Part shown: positions 58,382-64,000 of the stretch, one piece after another
How the letters are laid out: every line of letters starts with the position of its first letter
Position numbering within the stretch: position 1 is the stretch's first letter
NCBI GenBank assembly: GCA_032988165.1
Contig: JANTQF010000160.1
Coordinates: 1 to 64,000, forward strand
Direction of reading: 5' to 3'
Source of the DNA: Emmonsiellopsis sp. PD_33
Lineage: Eukaryota; Ascomycota; Eurotiomycetes; Onygenales; Ajellomycetaceae
DNA length: 64,000 nt
Made by a program: the position numbers and the translations under genes
Notes under the pieces: model-generated
Told to the model about the DNA's origin: nothing
Databases searched by the model: none
Seen by the model: the letters and a program-made list of their open reading frames with translations, nothing else

Positions 58382-61300
58382 GCATGCCTTGCAAGTATAA
58401 GAATCTGATCATTGCCCAGTTCTGTTGCTATTAACTTTATACCCACACTGATTCCTTTAACCTTCCTCATCACAGTCAGTTCCTCTTCCAGTAGTGGCTA
58501 CTGAACATGTAACTGGCTATTAATAATTCTAGGCTCAAATTCTACCTTTATAACTAGTTGAGGCTTCATGCAGATCTCTATGACTCTTCTCAGCTTTAGA
58601 TGCAGAATAATACTGATGCTAGTAATATTAGTTATAGTATACTATCTGCTTGATTTATTAGGAGATTCTATTATTATCAAAATATCTATCAAGATTTCAT
58701 GGCTTTAGTGCATCACTTCTGCAAGTCTGCTCTATTTGTTACCTTCACTATAAATTCTGAGTAGAAGGAGATTCAGTCCAAACTTCTCTATAATGATAAT
58801 AGGGAGTCTATACAGTGTTGGAATGACCAGCCTGATTTGGTTGCTAGGGTCTTTAATATAAAGAATTAGGCCCTACTTTGTGAGATCAAGTGTGATGCTC
58901 TGGGTAAATATATTACTCACATTTAGATGATTAAGTATCAGAAGAGGGGGCTGTCTTACTCTTATACTCTGTACTGGCTGGAAGATAATCTGCATTCTAT
59001 TAAGAAAATAGATGATATTGTGTCTGCTGAGATACTAGATTCTGAGGGGCCAGGGAGGTAGTTACTCTATAATATTATTATTAAATAGCTGCTGTACAGG
59101 CCCTATAATCTACATTTCAATCCTAATACTTCCTACTGCAAGAGGGATGTTAATAGTAAGATTTATTGTATTAAGTGATTTCTTAAGCCTTTCACTGAGA
59201 AGACAACTATCTGCCAATCATAATATTCCTAGTACTACTATTATGAGAGTGGCCATCACTTTACCTATAACTCAGATAAGACTGACTCTGTTGAGATTAG
59301 CAATGAATGAGTCATTCCTCATAACTCTTACTTAACTTGAAAGTATAAGGCTCACATCAATGTTGAATGCTATATCAACATCTCTATAATTAAATATCTT
59401 TATAAATATATTATGAAGGGTTCTGACTGTACTACTATCAGTTTTGATATAGGTAACAATAAGATTTATGAGTACTACCTAGGTTGCTATATTAATTGTA
59501 CTGAGGCAACCTGGCAGGCTCTGAGCTTCAGTGTAAAGAATCATTACTCTGAGAATATGAGCCTTGTTGTCCACCTTCCAGGCAGGCACTGTGTCATGTA
59601 TGATCTTAAGAAGCCTCATAAGGTTACTCTTAACTGCCTTGACAGCTAGACATCTTACCTGCTTGCTTTCTTTAAGTATAATTATGATAATTCTAGATCT
59701 ACCTATCTGTACCATAACATGCTATATCATTTCACCTGGGACTCAAAGAATCTATGCTGGAAGCACTGAAAGGAGCATTCTATTAGTGATATTATAGAGT
59801 AAATGTACCCTCTCATGCCTTTTCATAATAATATATATTATTTACACTGTTTACTTACTGTTCTGAGGAGGCCTAAATCTTTCAATAACCTATTAATAGT
59901 TACTAGCATCAGACAGAATATCTTCTAGAAGGCCTGCTATATAAGAGGCATCATCCAGCATGATAATGAGTAAGAATATACCTTCAAAAAGACTTTAGAG
60001 ATGGAAACTAAGAAGGTACTTCAGAGGATGTTAATATTTATTATTACTTACACTGATCTACTGTCTGTTATTAACATCTGAGCTCATTTTTTAATCTTAT
60101 TCACTGATGATCTGAACTTCATTCTTAAAGCTCACTTCTATAATCTACCTGATGACTGAACTCTCTATAAGTTAGCTGTCAACTATAGGCTTCACCTTAT
60201 CTGGAAGGAGCTTGCTCAGAAGGGCCTTGAGTCAGAGGATATTTAAATCTAGGGCCTGCCAGAGCTATATTATAAGTAGGAGCTGAAGGAGGATAGCAAC
60301 CCCCTAATCACACAGGAGCTTACTTATAACCATCAGATGCTGGCTGTCAGGGCCAAGAAATATGAGGCTTAATTTAATGTGAATTAGTATTTAGCCTATA
60401 ATATTATTCTTATAGCTTTAGATATTAATCTCTATAATATGACATTCTTCCTTAATAATCTTAGTGGAACAGACAAGACATTTATCTACAACACTCTCAC
60501 TAACTACCTATAGTCCCTGGGTCAAATCATACTCTATATTGCTAGTATAGGTATTATTGCTTAGCTTCTTCCTGGCAGTCACACTGCCTATAAGTACTTC
60601 TATATTCTCATTAACATCTTGCCTACATTAACCTGCAACATATCATATAATATCTAGTTGACTGAGCTTCTTCACTGGACCTCCCTCATCATCTAGGATG
60701 AGACTCTAATGACTTATCACTACATCTTTGATGTTATTAATCAGACTCTTCATAATCTCCAGGCTAATTTATTTAGGGATGATAATGACTTTAGTAGCAT
60801 TCTAACCATCTTTAGTAGTGACTTTCAGCAGACCTTGCCCATTATCCTTCATAGTATATAGGATGACACCATAGACACCTGCATGTAGTATGTCAAGGTT
60901 TAGTTCTCTCTCCATACACTCTATCTTTACTAAAACATGTGCCTCTTGACTGCTACCCCTAAAGGTAGATCCTTTACAGATTGATTGGCCAGCATGTTAT
61001 ATAATGTGACTCTTCAGGGTTATCAGCCAATCCTCTTTAAGTTACACTGGACCTCTGAGGTTGATAGGTTCATTAATTAGGTATATTCAGATCTATAGGA
61101 TCAATTCTGTCAGAGAGGTTACTTTTAAGATCAGGTGATCCTCATGCCCACTAATGATACTATTACTTAGCTCAATGAGAACCTTCTGAATTGTCTACCT
61201 AATAAGCCTATTAAATATCTATTAGTTGATGTGAGTAAATAGAATAATAATCAGCACTATAAGGTTATATAGAAATTTATGTGTACTTAGAATGCTCTAT

Positions 61301-62571
61301 CAATCCAGCCTTCAGTTCTATGAATTAAATAAGATATGCCTCTCATGTGTATGTATAATCTGGACTCATAGCATAGTGTTTACAATGAATTCTATATGAT
61401 TCTTCTTACTTATTCACCTCAGTGTCTGAAGGTTCAATTAGATAGTAAGCTATTTAACAGTGAGATGCAGCTTCTATATCAAATCAAATTGTCAAGTAAT
61501 ATAAAGGATTTTATAGTTATAATAGTTTAGCTCTAGTTCTCCATACAGCTCACTTTTATGATGACAATCAACAAATCATAGAGTTAATTACTTAGTCACA
61601 TTGAAATCAATCTCTAAGATTCAGTTTTCTTGCACAGTCAGCTCTACATTGCTCTCTTACATGCTATAGATTGCTATTAGATCTCAGTGCTTATAAGTAG
61701 TGTGAATCACCATTAGATTATGAATAATATGATTTATTCTGAAGTTCTTCACTTTTGATTTTAATACCTGTATCTAGCCTCTTTACTCCTTTTTTTTTTT
61801 TAGCTCTCTATTAAATTTATTGTGTCTCCCTGCCTCTCTCATAATATCTCAGTTCCAGCCCTAAATTTATATCTTTATCTTTAGTAGTTTTATTATCATC
61901 AACCTTGATGACTATATTCTATCAGATAGAAATATTAAGATTAACAGCTTTACTACCCCTACTATCCTCTATAACATTCTGAGTCTCAAAATTGAGTCAG
62001 AGCTATCTATAGTACTTCAGATCTATAATCCCAGTCAGCTGAATTTCATGAAGGATATGTTCATTCAGACTGAGAGCACTCTGACTGTAAAGTATGTTCC
62101 TGTGACTGATGTAGCTGTTACATCTAATATCACTATAGTAGTCTTCTCTTTTTGTTTTCAGTTAGGCTCTGGGGCTATTAGTTCCTCTAAGTATATAAGG
62201 GCCAGTATTAGCTCTAATAGCTCATCTTTATTCACTGTTACTATTTATACTACTCACTGCAATATACTCACTGATTATTCTAATTATATTTTTAAGGTCA
62301 TCATTAAGATCTATGGGAGCTATAACAGTGATGAGCATTCTGAGTTTAGAGTCTTCAGCATTTATTATATCTTTCTAGGATCTTCATATTAGAGCTGTAT
62401 CCTCCTACCTCATATTAAGAATTTAGTTTCTATTAGTGATAATACTATTAGGTTTTTTACCCATAGGGGTAAGAGATCCCTCACCATGATTACTAAGCAA
62501 TTTACCTACTTAGATAATGTTAATGTCTCTACTGTCTCTAGCTCTAAAACTGTTAGCTCTGGCACCCCTAT

Positions 62572-63084
62572 TTGATATATTCTCACTTGATATTTAGCTT
62601 TGTATTTACTGACTTACTCCTTCTTCCTTCTAGTGATAGAGCCATCAAGTGGTATAAAGTCTCTACCACTATAATCTTAAGTGCCTCTCAGGTTGCTACC
62701 TCCTTCACTAATGAGTCTCTATCAACCCTATTAAGGTCTCTACTCCTGCCACCATCCACTGCCAAAGATAGAGGAGATATGGGGGTGGATACTAATAAAG
62801 AGAAAGAAAAAAATGGTGAGAATGCTGCATTGAGTAAGCTATCCCTATATATGCCAGATCAGGCAATAAAATCTTCAAAGGGGAGGAAGAGGCCACACTC
62901 TTCAAGTCTGCTCCCATCTGATGCTAAATCTTCAATATCTTCTAGAAGGTTAAGCTCAGGGGGTAAGGCCTCTATTGCCTCCTTCAATGATGACCTGAAG
63001 GACTCTAACACTAAGAACACTTCTTCTTCTTCTGATAGTAATACTGACAAATCTTCTATAGGGTCTTCAAAGAGGAAGAGGTAG
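62572..63084 (+). pseudogene. RepHel C-terminal basic Ser-rich tail
   Basis: The longest intact 3' frame of the element. After a TTCTAG acceptor-like signal at 62633 it reads DRAIKWYKVSTTIILSASQ and then a hydrophilic tail: KEKEKNGENAALSKLSLYMP, KSSKGRKRPHSSSLLP, SSISSRRLSSGGK, SSSSDSNTDKSS and a final GSSKRKR. KGRKRP and KRKR resemble nuclear localisation signals. No stop mutation is present in about 150 codons, partly because Lys and Ser codons rarely become stops by C-to-T change. I regard it as the last exon of Rep/helicase, not a separate gene. Confidence 0.5.
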
Positions 63085-63098
63085 ATAGTTCTTAGTTG

Positions 63099-63257
63099 TA
63101 GAGTTCTATTCTTTGGCCTCTGACCTGATATTTTATAGGCTTACTGTACATCTCATTCTGTGGCAGGTCAGGGGCTTTTTTTGACCTCTGAGGTTATTTT
63201 TTATTTGCTTCAGGCCTTATAGAAAGGCCTATATAGAAGCTTCAACATAGAACTCTA
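63099..63257. repeat. 11-bp inverted repeat around the RepHel 3' flank
   Basis: TAGAGTTCTAT (63099-63109) and its reverse complement ATAGAACTCTA (63247-63257) are 137 bases apart. Inside is a second inverted pair, CTGACCTG (about 63121) and CAGGTCAG (about 63163). They could form a nested hairpin or act as a transcript end signal. Position just after the coding end suggests a structural part of the Helitron 3' region. Confidence 0.5.
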
Positions 63258-63385
63258 ATTGATCATGTGACTTTGAATCACTAAGGGACAGCTTGATGAA
63301 TAAAAAGGCAACATGTGGATGCATGGCACTGTAAACTGGAACTTGTAAATGTTGTACACACACTGCAGGGATGCATGCATTAACC

Positions 63386-63407
63386 AAGCTTTCAGCAAAG
63401 AAAGCTT
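63386..63407 (+). repeat. Perfect 8-bp hairpin, candidate Helitron 3' hairpin
   Basis: AAGCTTTC, loop AGCAAA, GAAAGCTT. It is 12 bases before the only CpG on the right side (63419). Helitrons end with a hairpin about 10-12 bases before a 3' CTRR; here the following bases are ATTATTGTAAG, without a clean CTRR, so the assignment is tentative. Confidence 0.35.
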
Positions 63408-64000
63408 ATTATTGTAAGCGCAGGTTGTAATCTCTGCCTTATATATGCCTGCAGCATCATAGCTTTTGGAATGAATACATTAGTTATGATGATATTCAAC
63501 TCAGATAATATCTCCTAAATATAGAAGAGAGATGTGTATAAGATCAAGCTTGGATGGTGAGTGTTGATTTTATGTTCCTTAAAATTGACCACTAGTAGGA
63601 TTAACTATTTGCCACAAAGAACCTTGAAACGGAATTCTGCTTTGTGGTTTGGCACCTTCGCCTCAGGGCCCCATATGAAGCGGACCCCAGCCTTCGCATC
63701 TCGCCCACACTGTCCACAGCGGCTGGATCTAGGCCTATTTGCTGTCCGATATCGCCTTTACCCGCCATGAGGCCGGAGTCGGTGGGCGTAGGACGGTATG
63801 AGTAAGAATATATAAAGGAAATATGAGGAGAATGCAAGATAGTACTTTTCAGATGATCAGTGTGCCAATATCATCAATAACCAGTTCAAAGATTAGTTTC
63901 CTACCCCTCAAAGCCCATTGTCCGGTTGTTGTGGTTGACGACTCATGTAACCGAAGAGATATTGCTACTCGCTAATCCCGCGGTTATTATCCCCAACGTC
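63408..64000. other. Right flank of the Helitron
   Basis: CpG reappears at normal density from 63628. ATATATAAAGG at about 63808 is a possible TATA box on the plus strand, but the window ends before any gene can be followed. Short frames at 63561-63837 overlap on both strands and are not called. Confidence 0.45.

Larger units (their letters stand above)
56924..63084 (+). pseudogene. Helitron Rep/helicase (RepHel), inactivated
   Basis: Read in order with stops ignored. Cys-rich finger (CTDCS, CIVCEV) from 56924, then CLVCGTLFWASEL and NCCKNRG at 57370-57450, the Helitron N-terminal finger. GSIYHIM and FTQLYFLD follow at 57.66-57.74 kb. The Rep core has LFVTFTINSE at 58.73 kb and RGL-SYSY-TLYWL at 58945-58977, where Helitrons have an HUH motif of PHAH type, then HINVECY with KYLYKYIMKG at 59.36-59.42 kb, keeping the catalytic Tyr pair. 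The Pif1-type helicase shows Walker A SGTDKTFIYNTL at 60463 (normally GTGKT), LLPGSHTAY, an altered DEA box, SSDFQQTLPI, LPTND, MTINKS at 61561 and LHSQLYIALLHA at 61630. Breaks are nearly all TAG, TAA or TGA in place of Gln, Arg or Trp. The C-terminal part (61.9-63.08 kb) extends past the helicase and ends in a basic Ser-rich tail. Confidence 0.85.
54740..63627 (+). mobile_element. Helitron (autonomous type, mutated), limits approximate
   Basis: Its rolling-circle Rep/helicase gene on the plus strand identifies this as a Helitron. The CpG-poor tract runs from 54727 to 63627 with only two CpGs (55258 and 63419); between those two I saw none. The element proper is probably about 55.2-63.4 kb. 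I could not fix the 5' TC or the 3' CTRR end. A perfect 8-bp hairpin at 63386-63407, close to the right limit, is a candidate for the terminal hairpin. 54740-55250 may be a separate fragment. AT enrichment and CpG loss fit repeat-directed C-to-T mutation of the RIP type. Many Gln, Arg and Trp codons have become stops. Confidence 0.8.

Noticed and set aside
59147..59335. Open frame in the Helitron in the frame of the finger exon
   Set aside because: The adjacent frame carries the Rep motifs here, so this one is a shadow.
1..64000. tRNA, rRNA and CRISPR arrays
   Set aside because: I looked for the TTCRANNC T-loop with matching acceptor stems and for regularly spaced repeats and found none convincing. 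CRISPR is not expected in a fungal genome.
1..64000. General enrichment of CACGTG E-boxes
   Set aside because: About ten copies in 64 kb is not above chance; only the two extended palindromes are kept as a finding.

Overview
The window reads as nuclear DNA of a filamentous ascomycete, most likely a eurotiomycete. Genes are split by short spliceosomal introns (about 50-125 bp) with GTAAGT/GTATGT donors and CTAAC/TACTAAC-type branch sites. Proteins are of fungal type (Alg5, Atg3, Swi5, Aos1, an Est1/SMG-family protein, a Ytp1-like protein, a DUF1996 secreted protein). The single large transposon has lost essentially all CpG. Strong CpG depletion of repeats is known from Onygenales such as Coccidioides, which makes that order a reasonable guess, but this is inference and the species is not determined.

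Layout. 1-13.2 kb is gene-poor: one small predicted secreted protein (minus strand, 1.35-1.96 kb), short repeats and one coding-like remnant. At 13.25-15.8 kb is a complete three-exon Est1/SMG5-6-7-like gene. 15.8-21.5 kb is a second long stretch without a convincing gene, with microsatellites and pyrimidine-rich tracts facing each other. From 21.5 to 52.1 kb lies the gene-dense core: alg5 (+), a GDSL/SGNH esterase (-), a class II ketose-bisphosphate aldolase (+), an uncharacterised 405-residue protein (+), atg3 (-), a cyclin-box protein (-), an uncharacterised coiled-coil protein (+), swi5 (-), a Ytp1-like membrane protein (+), the SUMO E1 subunit aos1 (-), an uncharacterised 581-residue protein (+), a DUF1996 secreted protein (-) and a Pro/Ser/Thr-repeat cell-surface protein (-). 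I worked out exon structures by reading frame, splice signal and protein continuity.

52.1-54.36 kb is empty. At 54.36-54.74 kb there is a 374-bp Tc1/mariner-type MITE with near-perfect terminal inverted repeats and a TA target duplication. It abuts an approximately 8.2-kb Helitron (about 55.2-63.4 kb) whose Rep/helicase gene is still legible through most of its length. That gene is inactivated almost entirely by C-to-T (and G-to-A) changes: Gln/Arg/Trp codons have become stops, and both histidines of the Rep HUH motif now read Tyr. I found only one CpG on each side of the element and none inside it. Frame changes within the Rep/helicase coincide with intron-like acceptor signals rather than obvious indels.

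The genes do not form one pathway. Several neighbours are divergent pairs sharing a promoter (esterase/aldolase, swi5/Ytp1-like, aos1/581-residue protein). Two extended E-box palindromes centred on CACGTG lie in intergenic regions, one of them just upstream of the cyclin gene. The most noteworthy content is the CpG-free Helitron with its intron-bearing Rep/helicase and unusual C-terminal extension. I did not find a convincing wholly new biological system.
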